DNA of 64,000 bases from Emydura subglobosa. Its lineage: Eukaryota > Chordata > Testudines > Chelidae. Below are positions 12,501 through 27,500 of this stretch, in pieces. Positions within the stretch are counted from its first letter, which is position 1. Every line of letters begins with the position of its first letter. Under the pieces are notes generated by a model. That model had not been told where the DNA came from and did not search any database. It saw only the letters and a program-made list of their open reading frames with translations. The DNA lies in NCBI GenBank assembly GCA_007922225.1, contig ML680053.1, positions 14,577,877-14,641,876 on the forward strand, in the 5' to 3' direction. A program made the translations under genes and the position numbers.

Positions 12501-15500
12501 CTATTAATATAAATATTCTATATTTAAATGGCTTCTTATATTAGTAACCAGTTATAGCATCAAATGACCTTGATATATTTGTACATTACACATCTTACTA
12601 TTCCTATAACAATGATATCAGGCAGGTGTTATAAGAAGGTTTACATTTAGATATGTTTGCGAACATTCATCTCAAAAGGTGTTAGCCATTTCAACACTTA
12701 AGAAATAAATACAAGTTTAAAATATCTCCTGACATGTTTTTCTCTAAAGTTTTTAAGAACACGATTAAATTTTCTTGCAAGAGGCTGGGAGTTGGTAGAG
12801 CCCACTTTACCTGGATTTATTGCTCTGATAACACTCCCTACATTCCATTCACATACAGGTTTCTTCCTAAAACATGGATGTTTTACATGGTTTGTCTTTT
12901 TGATGTTAGCTTATCCTTGGGAGATAGGAAGAGAAACCTTCCTGAATGTCTCTGTCATTCTGTAACATAAGGAGTTAAACATGTGTATTGTTGTATTTCC
13001 AAGCATTCTGGCTGTAGTTATATCTTAATATTCAATAAAATTGCATACAGGGTTGCAATAAAAATGTTATGATAATATTCTTAATATCATTTTAACATTG
13101 ATATTGAGGTGTCTCCCCTAGAATATGCAAGCTGCTTTTGAAGCCAGTGCATTACCCAAGCTTGGAAAAAAATCGTCTGTACTCCTTTTCTCTTTGAAGC
13201 ACAGTGCTTTTGAGATGCTAAAGTATAGATTAGATGCAGGGTGAGACTTTTTCCCCTTCAAGGTAATTAGCCGTTGGAATTCTGTGCCCCACAAGATTTC
13301 AGCAGAGTTCATGTGGCTTAGATTTTGGAAGAGGTATGGTCTGAGAGAGACTTGTCCTTGGAGTAAAAAAGGTATGATATTAAGAAGAAGAAAGGAATTT
13401 TCACTGGGTTGTGTAGGACATGGTACCTTATGGTACCACATAATGGGTATCAATGAGGAGAAGGCGGCTGTTGATACTCAAAGCATTGAGGCAGAGGATA
13501 TTGCAGAGAGTTGATATAAAATATGAGGAATGAGGCACAAAACTGTGTGCGGCAAGTAGAGACAGGCAGAGTGGGAACTGCTACATAATCCAAGAGAACA
13601 ACTGCAGTATTGCCAACCCCACGCATTCAAAAATCATGCGTCAGACCCCTCCCAAAATCACGAGATTGTCTTGAAAATCATGAGGTTTTTTTCACAATAA
13701 AAAGTGAGATATTGAGACTTGGCAACACTGCAAATGGGATAACATGGTTCCAGATGATTCCTGCTTATAGTACAGGGATGAAGTAATTGCCACATTTAGA
13801 AATGAGAAAGCATTTTCCTCTTCATCATACTGGCAGGGACCTGGGCGTAGTTCTACCTCTTTCTAAAGCAATAAACAGAGATCATCTATCAAAATCAGGC
13901 AGACCCCTCCCACTGTTTCTTGTCAGTGACTGGTTGACCCTAACCCCATGTTTCTATGCAATATGTTCTTGGAAACTGTTTTAATAATACTAATGTGAGT
14001 TACATGGGAATGCCTTGGATTTTCAGGATTTGCCTAGGGGGAGGAAAATCAATCCTAATCCATATTACTGAATCTCTTTTGGAAAGAACAAAGAATGGTA
14101 AAAATGCTGGACTTCAGAGTGGAAATGTGACATCTAAATTATTGTATTTCAACTCATTGTCAATCTTTGACAGCGGATAACATATCCTTGAGTTATTTTA
14201 CAATTTTACTCAGTGCGCTTGTGAAATCAGCCTGAAAATGCATGTTAGCTAAAGCAATGCAATAGTGCATGATTTGTAGCTTATGCAGCTATAACCGTAC
14301 AGATAAGTATAAAACATTTCTTCTCCCAGGTCTGAATATTTTAAAACTTCTGTTACAGCTGTGAAATCCACCTGCAGCAGGATGAATAAAAAGTTGATTT
14401 GCTTGCAGTTTACCATTCTTGGTCTGCCAGGGCAAGCATACATCTTCACAGTGGTTCTAAATATATTAGCCTCTTTCCATATACCTTTGGACGGGGAAAT
14501 GATGAATCTGAACTACAAATCAAGAGTTAGAATCAGCTAAAAAGTGGCAGAGACTGATATAGAAGCCAAGTATTGATTTATTGCTTAATGTCAAAGATTT
14601 TAATCAAAGGTTAAGGGGTTGTGAAAATGTGCAATGTCACATTCTGAAATCTCAGCAGTTCAGCATATTCACAAGCTCAGGGGCTTTTGCCCAAGTGACT
14701 TGTCTATTTGTCAGCTACAAAGAGGCTCACTTAAATTACTGCTTCACCTAAGGCTTAAGTATGTTCAAAGAACAGCTATATTGTGCATATAGTGTATACA
14801 CCTAATAAGAAAGTATTGAAATAGCTGATAGAATTGAATTATAACCTTTCTATAGAATTTTTGAACCATTCTCTAGATTGAATAGTGAATTATATTCCTA
14901 CTATGGAACTCTATAGAATCGTTGTTTAAAAGGAACACAAACAAACAGAAACACATATGGAAAATCTCATTCTCAGTTAAATTCTGTAGCTCTAGAATAT
15001 TTTCTATAGAACCCCATTAAATTAAATTTCCCTAGAAGCCTGTTGATTTCATCCCTGTAAGCATCTATAGGAGTTGAAATGTGGTGGTATATTACTATTA
15101 TTATGCATGAGAGACAAGGTGGGGGAAGTAATATCTTTTATTAGACCAATTTCTGGTGGTGAAAGAGACAGGCTTTTGTGCTTACACAGAGCTCTTCATT
15201 ATTATGCATGTTAATATAAGCCGTTACACTGATTAATAAAGATTGCTATGCATCATTTTACATCAGTACTAGTCAGTACTGTAAATCATTTACTGCACAG
15301 ACCTCTCAAACAAATGTTTGACAAAGGAGGGGAGGTATTAAAAGATTAAACTGACCGTGTTGCACATCAAGCGTAGACATTTACAGTCTCTGCCATATTT
15401 GTAGGCAGACCATGTCCACTTTGAAACCTACAGTAATAATTTTTCTGTTTCCAGAAAATACCTACAGTGCCATGTAATTTGAGCTATCCTTAGTCTGAGC

Positions 15501-18500
15501 CATGCTTGGCTTGTGCAAAAGTATATTAGCAATAACATAGTCTCTTTCATAACGGCGGGGGAGAGAGGGAGAGAATTGCCTTATTACAAGTTCATTACTT
15601 TCTTTATGCACTGTAAATAAAATGTATACACTGAAAAAATACCACGTACATTAAGGTTGTGTCACAAAGCAGGAACAGCAAATACTCAGTGGGGGCGAGG
15701 GCAGGAGGGCTCTCTGTCCTTAAATTTGCTCTCATATTATTAATTTAAATGTGACAAACAAGGAAACCCTGACCATCCCCTACCGCTGGCCATCTCTCTG
15801 TTCAAGCCCTGGATACAAATCAACAGAAGCAAAGCTATTCCAAGTATAGGCAGGTGTGCCGTTTTCCAAGTCTGTGCACAACTGCACGTATTTCACTGGA
15901 CGTCCTATACACTCAGCCAAGGGCAGAACTTGGCCCAGTGCATGTTAATTTCATTTGCATTTCTTTGTGGTGTCTAAAAAGAAAACGTCTCCTTCTAGAA
16001 GCATTTGAGGATTGGTGGGATGGGCTTCAGTGGCTCCTTCAGAGGCTGTGTAGTCGTTTGCATTGTTGTTTACAGTGTTGACTTGCCTTTTATGACTTTT
16101 AAGATTACATTCAATAGGAACTTTCCATTGACGTCCGTCAGCTTTAAATCAGGCTCTTAGCAGCCATCTGAGTTTGTTGGGTGTTATATATTTAGGGATT
16201 TTCTGAAGTCCTTGCAGTGCCTGTGTTGTAAGAGAGGATTTTAAACAAGGTTTAGAACTCGGGGACTCAGTTCTGCCTTCAGATTACCCCCTGAAATCAG
16301 CGGGAGATCTTCATGTATAGATCAGACTAAAATTGGGTCCCATGTTGGCAAACCTAGGCAAAATCCTTATGAAAGTACTGACTATGCCTAGGCTGTCATG
16401 ACTTTTCAAAATTTAAGTAATTTTAACCCATTTATAGTCTCCTCAACATACTAAATAATAAACCATTGGATTATTATTTTAATTTTAAAAAAATCTCCAC
16501 CCTAAATCCTTTGTAGGATAAATACTTAGCTTCAAAGGCAGAAAATCCTGTCGCTTCCTCCTTGTCTGTCCAGGATCCCAGATGCGGTTGAATTTATGCA
16601 GCCACAATTGGTAGGAAGGGAGCGGAATTTGTGGTGCCTCGCAGTGTATCCAGAAATCACCTTAATGGGATTGCTTTCCCCAGCCGGTGGGATCTGGGAG
16701 ATAGACTACTGTGAAAGAACAGTGGAACCAAGGCTAGTGGGTCCTCTGCTATGTGATCAACTTGCTACTGTGGAGTGTGAGGATACTGCAGTACCAGACA
16801 GCACAAAGGGCTCTTCTTACAGCCTGCGCAGCCTGTTGGCAGCTTTTCCTTCCTGCCTGCATAGAACTCTTCATGCCCTAAGCCCACACTCAGACTTGAG
16901 GCATGGCAGAAGAAGGATGTAGCCCCAACTAATGTATTTCATGATTCAGCTCTAAATCCCCCCCAGAGAGGGGGTTTGGAATGAAAACAATGGCAAAGCC
17001 ATCATTACACTAGTGATGCTAATACAGTCATATTGGTCATAATTGTTTTATTATTATTTATTGATTTACGGCAGTACCTAAGCACCCAGTCAAGGACCAG
17101 TATCCCATTGTGCTAGGTGTAATACACTCACTTATTTAAAAGATGTCCCTGCCCCCAAAGAGTTTACAACCTAGATTTAAATCCTGTTACAGTTTTTTTC
17201 TCTCTCTGCTTCCTATTGCCAAAGCGCATTGTTCATTGTATTCTTAACAGCATGTTTCAATTGATCACAGGAGGGCTGTGTCCCGGGTCCAGCGATCCCT
17301 GTATGGAGAAGCCGTGTCCAGGGGACATGCAGTGTGTGGGATACGAAGCTAGTCGAAGGCCATTCATCTGCCAGTGCCCTCCAGGGAAGCTTGGAGAATG
17401 TTCAGGTACAGATTCCATTAAAGGAGTAACCAGGAAATACTTAAAAGTGTGATTTTCATATAAGCAGTGCTGCTGTTGTAGTATAATATAGACAGTTGCT
17501 ACTGAAGTCATTGGCAATTGTATATACACAACACCTCTCAGGATCTGGTCTCACTCCATTTACTTAACAGTGTTGTAAAAGAAGCTGGTTGTGCAGATCT
17601 GGTGCTGTATACCTGATTCTTTTTCTACACGCAAAACTCCCATTGACTTGAATCTGATCAGGACGGTGCCCCAAATTAAAAAATGGGACATTTGAGAAGA
17701 CAGTTCTTTCTAGAGAACTGCTGTCATTGGATACTGCCCTGCTAGTGACAAAGCACTTTGGGATCCTTTAGGAGACATATTATATTAATTCAAGGTTTTA
17801 CTTGTTATTAACATTCATAAAGTTTGGCGTTTTTGTGATAAAAATACCCTGCTATCTTGGAAGGAACTTCTCTGGAACTTTGTAAATTTTGTTCAGCTTA
17901 TGTTAACCACCAAGGCTCCAGGGTCTTGACACAAAGTCAAGCAAACCATTTCCATTGACTTTGGTAAGCTTTCAATAGGACCCAGTCAGAAATACCCTTA
18001 TGAGAGCAAATTCACCAGCAAATTCTGATTTCTGGTGCTCTGCTAGGGCTAAAACCTTCTGACCTTACATTTGCCTAAGAAGTCAATAGGGCTTCTTGTC
18101 TGAGTATGGTGAGCTGGATTTTCCCCCTTATTAGGAAATTATTCTCCCCAAATGTGTGGTGTGTGGTTTGCAATGGAGATAAGTTTTTAATCAGTCAAAA
18201 GGTGGGTTTTATTTAAAAGTTTCTTCTTCATTAGCTGCACATGTTCTCTAACTAATTTCATTTGCAATTGTAGGATAATTTCATGTCTCTACTCATTTCA
18301 GAACATACATATTTTTTTAATCTTCTCAAAATGGTTGTTTCAGGACACACTTCCCTTAGCTTTGCTGGGAATAGTTACATCAAATACCGGGTTTCTGAAA
18401 ATAGCAAGAAAGAAGAATTCAAACTGGCTCTGCGTCTGCGAACCTTGCAAAGCAATGGGATTATAATGTACACCAGAGCAAATCCCTGTATAATTCTGAA

Positions 18501-21500
18501 GGTAATTAAAATGCTATCTTTCCCACACTTATTTTCTTGATTATATGCTTCTCATTGGCTCTTGATTTGGAGAATGTTGTTCTCATTTCAGCTGTGGCTT
18601 GAGAAGATGAAGATTGATCTGTTTCATAGTAACAGGGAAAAGCAGCAATTTCAACAAAAACAACAAATAAAAAGCAGCGTGATATGCGTTGTAGTAGTCT
18701 TTTTCTTTGAATGTGGACTTTTGGGTGCTGTATCTAATATAACCATTGTATGTGACTAGGTGCAAGAGCCGATCTACTTGGGATATAAAACCTGACCATT
18801 CAGATGATTGTGTATTCTGAACCACATTTGTTGAAAAGGCTGTTTTTTCCCCTGCATCTGCGTGATTGGAAAATGTGCCTTCGCAGTACTGAATCGCAGT
18901 TAATTCAGAAAACAAAATGTTTTTTGAAATAGCTTCTCTGCCTGAATGAGGTATCTTATGTAATCAGTGAATTAGGATTATTCTTCTAGAGAGCTGGGGG
19001 GGAGGCGGAGATACCTATTATATTGAATGAATTCTCCATGCCTTTTGACTCTTTGCTGAACTGACTAAAAAGGGGTTCTGTGGAATGGCCAGATTTCTGT
19101 TGAGCAGGTTAAAAGAGGAGGATAAACAGTTCCACAGTCTCTATGTATAATATTTCTGCTGGGATCCCTAAGGCACTGAATGAAGACAATGTGACTGATT
19201 GTATCTTATCCATGTACTTTAAGTCAGCAGTGAAAGAAATGGTACAAAGCCTTTTGTATTTTCATTTGCAATTCTTAGATTTTTTTTTTTAATTTGAATG
19301 TTCAGGTAATTTAAAACAGCTACAGCAATTTTTAATGTACAACAAATATCTCTTTAGCTGTTGTGATTAGATAGAAAAAATATTTCATGAGCAAGAGTAT
19401 TGTGTCTCGCAGGGGGGCGGGGAGGTGAGAGCAAGGAAATCTTAGCACAGCTCAGGCTTGTATGAGACATAATTGAGTCCTAAATGTTTGGAAATGTAAA
19501 AAAAGGCCATTGCTTGAACTTTCAAATATGTCTTTTGTCCAACAAAAATGAAGTCTGGAAGATCTTGTCTGAATTCTTCATGATGGTTGCTTGTAACCTG
19601 AGTGAGCAGTCAATATTAGGGTGTAAGCTTAGAAGGGAATTTACAACAAGCAAATGGCCTAGGTGGAAGATGCCAGTTGAAAACTGCTGGAGATTACATA
19701 GAGACAGACTGAAGTGGGATGATGATGATAAGGGAGTTTGAATTGTTACAGTCTCTTGTACAATGTTACCATCATAAATTAATCAGGGCATAGTAAAAAC
19801 AAATTCTTCCCTACAAACATTATTAGTTATTAGAAAATTATGGACGTTGTACCGTACATATTCTGTCTATCTATCTATCTTTATTTGGCAGATTTTTTTG
19901 TTTAAGACTTGAATTTTAAGGAAAGTTTTGAAAGCAAATAAAAATTTCTAATGTTTGTTTTGTGAGGCATCTACCACATTTTTGGACTCTGGAAAATAAT
20001 AATAGCATACAACATTTGGAGCTATTTTAAGAAATCAAGCTTAAATTATGTGCATAAAAAAAGATGTGGTCATTTAAAATGGCATAGTAATTTTCACAGA
20101 GTAATGATGTTAATCCTAGTATCCAGAACAAATTTCAACTTCAGATGCATTTAAGTAAACAAAAAACAACAAAATTGAAGTTTCATTTGGATTACTCAAT
20201 CTTTTTTTTTTCTGTTCTAATTTCTTTTTCAGTAGTGTAGTGATGCAGGATTCATAACAAATATAACTGCTACATTTCCCTCCAGAGGTTTTTCTTCTTC
20301 AGTGTTGGACATAGCAATTCACATATACAACTTTATTAACTACATTAAAACAAAACTACATTAAAAGAACATTATTAAGGTTTCAAAGTCAAGCGCTCTA
20401 AGTTAGGAAATACCAGAATGAAGTTTGCCTTTGTAACTTTAATTTAGCCCCTTTACATGTATGCTTTTTGAGACAATCTTTAATTACATGAACACATGCT
20501 ATTTTTCCACAGGACCCCTGCTTCATTCAGTGCACAGAATGGGCAGTGCTTGCTTAATGAAGAGTTATTCAATTGTTTTGCTTTTTTCTCATTGTTCAGT
20601 GTGTGACCCCATGCCTTGTTTACTGCAAACTAGTCAACTCCTGCTCTGAAGACTGAATTATTAATTTCCTCACGATCCTTTTGATGGCGCCCCACCCTTA
20701 TAGTATCTGAGCACCTCATAAATATTCATTTATTTTCACAACATCTCTGTAGATGAGTGGGTATTACCTCCATTTTACAGATGGAGGCACAGAGAGATTA
20801 AGGTCAAAAGTTTCTACTAATTCTGATTGCCCAAATTGAGACACCTAGCACCTGATTTGTCAGAGTGCTTAACATTATATAAGACGTTATATCTTCAAAG
20901 CACAGCTGCCATACAGCTGTGAGTTTTTTGCATTCTGTGATTCAGATTCCAGGGTCTCAAATCAGGCACCCAGAAAATGAGGAACACACATTTAGTGACC
21001 ACCTGTGAAAAGTTTGGTTTGAGTGCTTTGCCTAGAATCACACAGGAAATCTGTGACATAGGCAAGAATAGAATCCAATGCCCTGGTCACCAATTTCCAA
21101 GTGTTTACTCCACAGACTGAGGGTGCTAGAGGTTTCCAAATAACATTTTTTTAACCTGGGCAAAACGATGTATTTTTCCTAATCTCGTTCTTGGAAATGG
21201 CTGACCCATTCTGGCTGAAGTTTTTTCCAAAAAAAATTCAGCCTGAAGCAGACACTCATAATAAAAAAAACTTCAGCCTAAATAGTTTAAGTTTGGTAAA
21301 GGTGTAAGAAACTGAAAATAGGGTCTTATGATGATGGGAAGTTTCGGGCAACCTTAACAATAGATGACTCTACCAGCCCAGTCTGTAATACATATGCAAT
21401 ACTGAAACCATAATGCCACATTTCTATGGTATCTATCATTCAAATGGATCACACATTTTAGTTAACATTACCAACAGGGGCTTGGATGCTATGGTGGTAG

Positions 21501-24500
21501 ACACTTTAGAAAACGTAAAATAGAGAGAAAGCATGTTCCAGTGGTTAAGGTATGATACCGAGATCTGGATTCATTTTCCTGTTCTGCCATGGACTTTCTG
21601 TGTTGTGTCACCTTGGGCAATTCACTTCAGGGTAAAATTTTCAAAGCTTCTTTAGCCCATTTAAGACTTAGACTCCTAAGCACCTAAGTTATTTATAATA
21701 TAACTTAGGCTCCTAAATCACTTAAGCCCCATTGAAAAAATTACGCTATCTGTAAAATGAGTGTTGTGAGGATAAATATATTAAAGATTGTGAGCCACTC
21801 AAACACTATAGAATACTGGTCATATGAGTATCTAATATTGATAGACTAGACAGAGGTCTCTAAATGTGAGGGTGTTCAGAAGATTTGAGTATTGCTTTCA
21901 GTTAAGTTAAACATAAGGAGATGCTTTTAAAGAAGGGGATAAGGGATTGAGCCTGCAGTGTTCAGAGCACTCTGGCCCCAATCCAACAAAGCACTTAAAC
22001 ATTTACTTAACTTCATGCACATTAAATCAATGAGACTATATACATGCTTAGTTTTAAGCACATGCTTAAGTGCTTTGCTGGATGAGGGCCAGACTGCTCA
22101 GCACTTCATACAATCAAGCCTTAAATGAGGGTAGAAAATGGAACAGTTTTGAGGCTACTAATTTTAGGGCTTTGTGTGAAACTCACTTGAGGCCAAAAAA
22201 AAATATTTAGGGCATATTGTGCCATTGATTTTTAAATAGGCCTTCTCCTCCACCACTGAAATCTACTTAAAAATTGATAGCACAATATGGTCTTTAATGT
22301 TTAAATGACCAGCTTAATTTTGGAAGCTGATATGTATATGATAACTTGAGGGATGGAAAGGCTTCATAATCATAACACAGGGTCCTTCTTCACTGCATAA
22401 TCAATTTAATTGAACAAACTGCTTGTCTACCATCCTTTTCAAAGCTTACTACTTACAATATGTTGACATAATAACGGTGTTATTTATTTTTTTGTTTCAA
22501 ATGAAGCAACTTATCCATCGATTTAGAGAGGCTAGCCATTCTAAAAGTAAATTCTTTTAGATGTGTTCCTCCTGATTTTAATTGTAGCAAAATGAGATAT
22601 AGTTCAATTGCATTTCCCTAGGAATGATTACGCATGCAGAGAACTGTATCGTGTTCCTTTCTCTTGTGTAACATCTATCAGAGAAAATTAATAAGGTTAA
22701 CCAACATTAGACCATTTTGGATGAGAATCCTCATTTAAATCCCACTTGCTTTATAAAATCAAAGGGATTAAAAAAATAAAGACTGATTTCTCTGTCATGC
22801 AATTAACATAACTGTGTTATGGCACTCATATTTTTTTCAGTCTAGGCCATCAGTGTGAAACTTTGCATTGGCTTAGTTAAGTGAATTTTATACATTTTTA
22901 ACGTAATATTACAGCATCACCTTATGCTGGAGAAGATTGAAGCCTGGATGTGATCCGAGATGTTGCTGGAGTTGAAGCAAATGTTATTTCAATATTGAAT
23001 ATGCCATTTTACACAAAGAAACCTGAAATGTAATCCCACTAACAAAACATTTCCCTAGCTAGATCAGTAGGCACCATATTGTATCCATGGTTATGTGATT
23101 GCAGATGGACTGTGCAAGCCTAAAGAGGTCCCAGAAGGACCATTTGATCATTTTATTATCTGTGTTGATATACAGATGTGGATGTTAGCCAAGCCTCTTG
23201 GCCAGGCTAATATTTTAATGTCATTTACAATATTCATGTATCACCCTTTAGAAGAACCTCTGTACCTCTCTGCCCGTTTAACATATTTAATGAGTTTTAT
23301 ATATTTGTATGCTAAGCCATATATGTGTATCCAAATATATATTGAAATTACAGCCCATGCAGCTGTAAGGAGAGATACAGGAAGGTAGGTTGTGTCCTGA
23401 GGTAGGAAGCACTCAGCTGTTCAGGAATCACCAATTTCAAGAAACACTGACTGCCCTGCCATGAATCGAAAGTATCACCCTTTAATTTGATCAGAATGGG
23501 TCTGCATTGCAGTGCCACAGACTGTGCTACCACAGGATGGCACTGTTTGCACCTCGCCATATGTGAAAAAATGTCACCAGAGGCTCAGTTCTGAACAGAA
23601 TAGGGCAATTATCAAGTGATCCATCCTGTCATCCCCTGCCAGCTTCTGGCAGTTAGAGGCTTAGGACACCCAGTGCACGGGATTGCATCTCTGATTATCT
23701 TGGCTAATAACCACTGATGGACCTATCCTCCATGAACATATGTCATTCTTTTTGGAACCCAATAGTACTTTTGGCTTGCACAACCTCTCCGGGCAACGAG
23801 TTCCATAGGTTGACGGTATGTGGTGTGAAGTAGTACGTTCTTTTGTTTGTTTCAAACCTGCTGCCTATTCATTTCATTGGGTGACCACTTATTCTCTTTC
23901 TCCACACCATTCATGAATTTATAGCTCTCTATCTTATCTCCCCCCTTAATTGTCTCTTGTTCAAACTGAAAAAATCCCAGTCTTTTTAATCTTTCCTCAT
24001 ATGGAAGTTGTTCCACATCTCTAATAATTTTTGTTGCCCTTCTCTGTACCTTTTCCAATTCTAATGTATCTTTTTTGAGATGAGGTGATCACAACTGCAC
24101 ACAGTATTCAAGGTGTGGGTGTACCATGAATATATATAGAGGCATTGTGATATTTTCTGTCTTATCTATCCCTTTCCTAATGGTTCCTAACATTTTGTTA
24201 GCTTTTTTGACTGCTGCTGCATATTGAGATCTCTTTCTTGAGTATTTAGACCCCATCATTTTGTATGTATAGTTGGGATTATGTTTTCTAATGTGCATTA
24301 CATTGCATTTATCGACATTGAATTTCATCTGCCATTTTGTTCCCCCCAGTCACCCAGTTTTGTGAGAGTCCTTTGTAACTCTTCACAGTCTGCTTTGAAC
24401 TTAACTCTCTTGAGTTATTTTGTATCCTCAGCAAATTTTGCCACATCACTCTTTTCCTTTTTTTCCAGATGATTTATGAATATGTTGACCAGCACTGGTC

Positions 24501-27500
24501 CCAGTACAGATCCCTGGGGGACATTGCTATTTACCTCTCTCCATTCTGAAAACTGACCATTTATTCCTCCTTTGTTTTCTGTCTTTTAACCAGTTACTGA
24601 TCCAGGAGAGGACCTTCCCTCTTATTCCATGACAGTTTACTTTGATTAAGAGCCTTTGATGAGGGACTTTATCAAAGGTTTTCTGAAAGTCCAAGTATAC
24701 TATATTCACATGTTTGTTGACCCCCTCAAAGAATTCTAATAGACTGGTGAGGTATGATTTCCCTTTACAAAAGCAGTGTTGACTCTTCCCCCAACAAATT
24801 GTGTTGAGCTGTGTGTCTGATAATTCTGTTCTTTACTATAGTTTCAAATAATTTGCCTGGTACTGAAGTTAGACTTATTGGCATCTAGTTGCCAAAATCG
24901 CCTCTGAATTCTTGTTTAAAAATTGGTGTCACATTAGCTATCTTCCAGTCATCTGATACAGAGGCTAATTTAAGTGACAGGTTACATACTACTGTTAGTA
25001 TTTCTGCAATTTTATATTTGAGTTACTTCAGAATTCTTGCCTGGTCCTGCTAACTTACTACTGTTTAATTTATCAGTTTGTTACCAGTGATTTATTGCAG
25101 GTCTCCCAAGTCCTAGGCTAGTGCCTTACCCTCTGGACCATCCTTCCTTTCTTCCAGTCTTCCTCTGCATGTGTTTTTCATTAAATGAAATGGACACAAA
25201 ATTTCAGAAAACACAGAGGAGCTGTAATATTAATATGAATAACATAAATGAATGAATAAACATAATAATAGGGAAGAATAAAATAGATGAAAAAGAAAGG
25301 AAAGAGAAGATCAAGCTATGATAAAAGATACGTAAAACTTTTTTAAACTCTAGATCCTTTAAAATATTGTCTTCCAGATAAAAACTGTGTAATGTTTGCC
25401 CCAAGAGTGTGTGTATAGAACTGTATTTAGATAGATAATTGGAAAAACATGTTACATGGATACCGGTAAAAGACATGTCCATAATGGGCTTGTCAGGGTA
25501 TAATGAGCCTTATGGGAGTTATATGTATATAATATGCAGAAGAATAGACTCCGTAGTAAACGTAATAAAAGCCTTTAGGAAAAGAATTATATTTACCATT
25601 CTTTCTGTAATGGCTACTTTTCAAAGCACTGCTTCTTCTCTCTTCCGCCCCCCCTCCCTCCATATTTTGTATTTAGACCATGTCAGGTCAAACTTTCAAA
25701 ACCGTCTGTCTAAGTTCCTCTTACAAAACTGGTGTGTTTATTTGTTGCATGGGGAAAAATAATCTGCTGCTTCTTCATTTAAAAAGAACCACATAGTAGT
25801 TTGTTGGGCCACCTAGATGATCAAAAGATTCCTCCTCAATTGATAGTTTAATAGGCTAGCTTTCAATTTAAAGTAGTTGTTGACAGCCAATTTTTAAGCC
25901 CCCTTGTGATAAGACTTTGAAATGGAAGGTGGTTCCAGACTTATTCTTATACACACCTCTCAGTCTCTTTCTTTATTGAGCTTTGGAAGTAGAAGACCAC
26001 ACTTGAGATTTCTGAATTCTATCAGTTAAGTTTGTTGGGTTAGAAACATTTCCTATTTTCCTTAATCCCATCAGACACTAACAGTTTTGTATGATCAAGG
26101 GCTTTTAAATAAAGAGTTGTTCATGATAAATTCGTAAGGCCAAATCCTTACCCTCTTTCTATGCCTATTTCATCTGCTAGGCCTCACTCATGGGTGTAAA
26201 GCAGCTGAAGAGAGTCCTTAGTTGGCGTACAGCCGATTTATTCAGCTCTGTGCCCTCACCCTCTGAGTGCTGGGCAGTGGAACAGCCTTCTTAGAGCCAT
26301 TATCTGCCAGCATGAATAAGAGCAGGCCCATTCAAAGTTACAGTCAGGTCCAAATCTGGCCAGCTTCAGAGTCAGAGGCTGCAGGGGGTGGGGCCAACAA
26401 CTGGTATAGAGGCTGGCCGTAACTGAAGATTCAACCCATCCCCTTGTCCCAAATATTTTATCTAGATTTCCAAAGCCAGGCAAGTCAGAAAAAAAACAAT
26501 ATCAAGGAGTGGGGCAATCCAGAGTATTAGCTTTAATATTTCGTATGGCACTTTTGTGCGAACTCAAGTGCAGATGAAAGTGAAAGGCTAACGCACCATG
26601 TAGAGCCAAGCAATGCACAGATACACTCACTGAAATATGTGTCTATCTGATGCCTAGAGTGATGTGGAGTTCACAGTGTGGACCACTGTTTCATAGAGAA
26701 TGAGTGCCTTATGGGCACCGCCCCTCTTTTTCACTGATCAGAGGAAACCATTTCCCATGCAACATTGCACAACATCCCATTGCCAACTACAGTTGTTTAC
26801 ATGTGGAAATATTTAGTTACTTGTCGTCATTCTGCTGATGACGCAAGTCCTTAGGAGCTGCTTTTGTTTCATCTGCTCCTCCTCTTATCTAGCAGTAGCT
26901 ACCAGAAGCAGATAGGCTGACACTTCTTTCTTGTTTCCAATGGTTTCCATGCTCTTCTTCCTAATGATAGGCCTGTTGAAGTGGCTGGACCTAAGGAGGT
27001 GGAACCAGCACCATGTGACTTGCCAGCTCTCTGGCATGTGCGGCCCAGACCATGGTTTGAGAACCTCTAGAGCAGGTGACCTAGAGTCAACACTCTTGGT
27101 TTCTGTACTCAGCTCTCAACAGTTTGTGTTTTGACCTATGGCGACCCAGTTCACTTTTCTTCCTCAGTTTACCCATATGTAAAATAGATATTATGGGCTA
27201 GATACAACCTGGGTTGATGCCAGCTTCTGTCTGTGTAAACTAACACAGAGTCCTCTTAGCAGAATGTCTGCTGGATGGAATGCTGTGGAAGTACACAGTG
27301 TCTGCATCTTATGTGGGGGGTAAATACTGGGACAGAGATGTCCCAAAATGGGGCTGGTCTGGATACATACTACTTAGGGAATGTGATAAAGCATTTTGTA
27401 TCACAGTGCAGGTGCTATTCAAAATAAAATAGTATTATTTTATACAGTAAGGACCAGGGAAACCCCCAAACTTATTTTCACCAGTAACCTAATCTAGATT

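Larger units (their letters stand above)
8831..17270 (+). other. FAT3 long intron (8.4 kb)
   Basis: It holds an antisense CR1 tail (about 10130-10490), a 126-base TIR element (13605-13730), one copy of a dispersed repeat (15107-15196) and a MIR-like piece next to the acceptor (about 17050-17180). An AT-rich stretch around 11930-12600 carries homeodomain-like and SOX-like words. I see no second gene. Confidence 0.75.

Noticed and set aside
16596..16922. Frame of 108 codons upstream of EGF1 considered as an extra FAT3 exon.
   Set aside because: EGF1 joins directly and in frame to the exon ending at 8830, and this peptide has no match to FAT3.
23575..25130. Minus-strand reverse-transcriptase frames considered as an intact retrotransposon gene.
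   Set aside because: Three frames with shifts and stops, only the C-terminal RT part present, no endonuclease; a dead 5'-truncated CR1.
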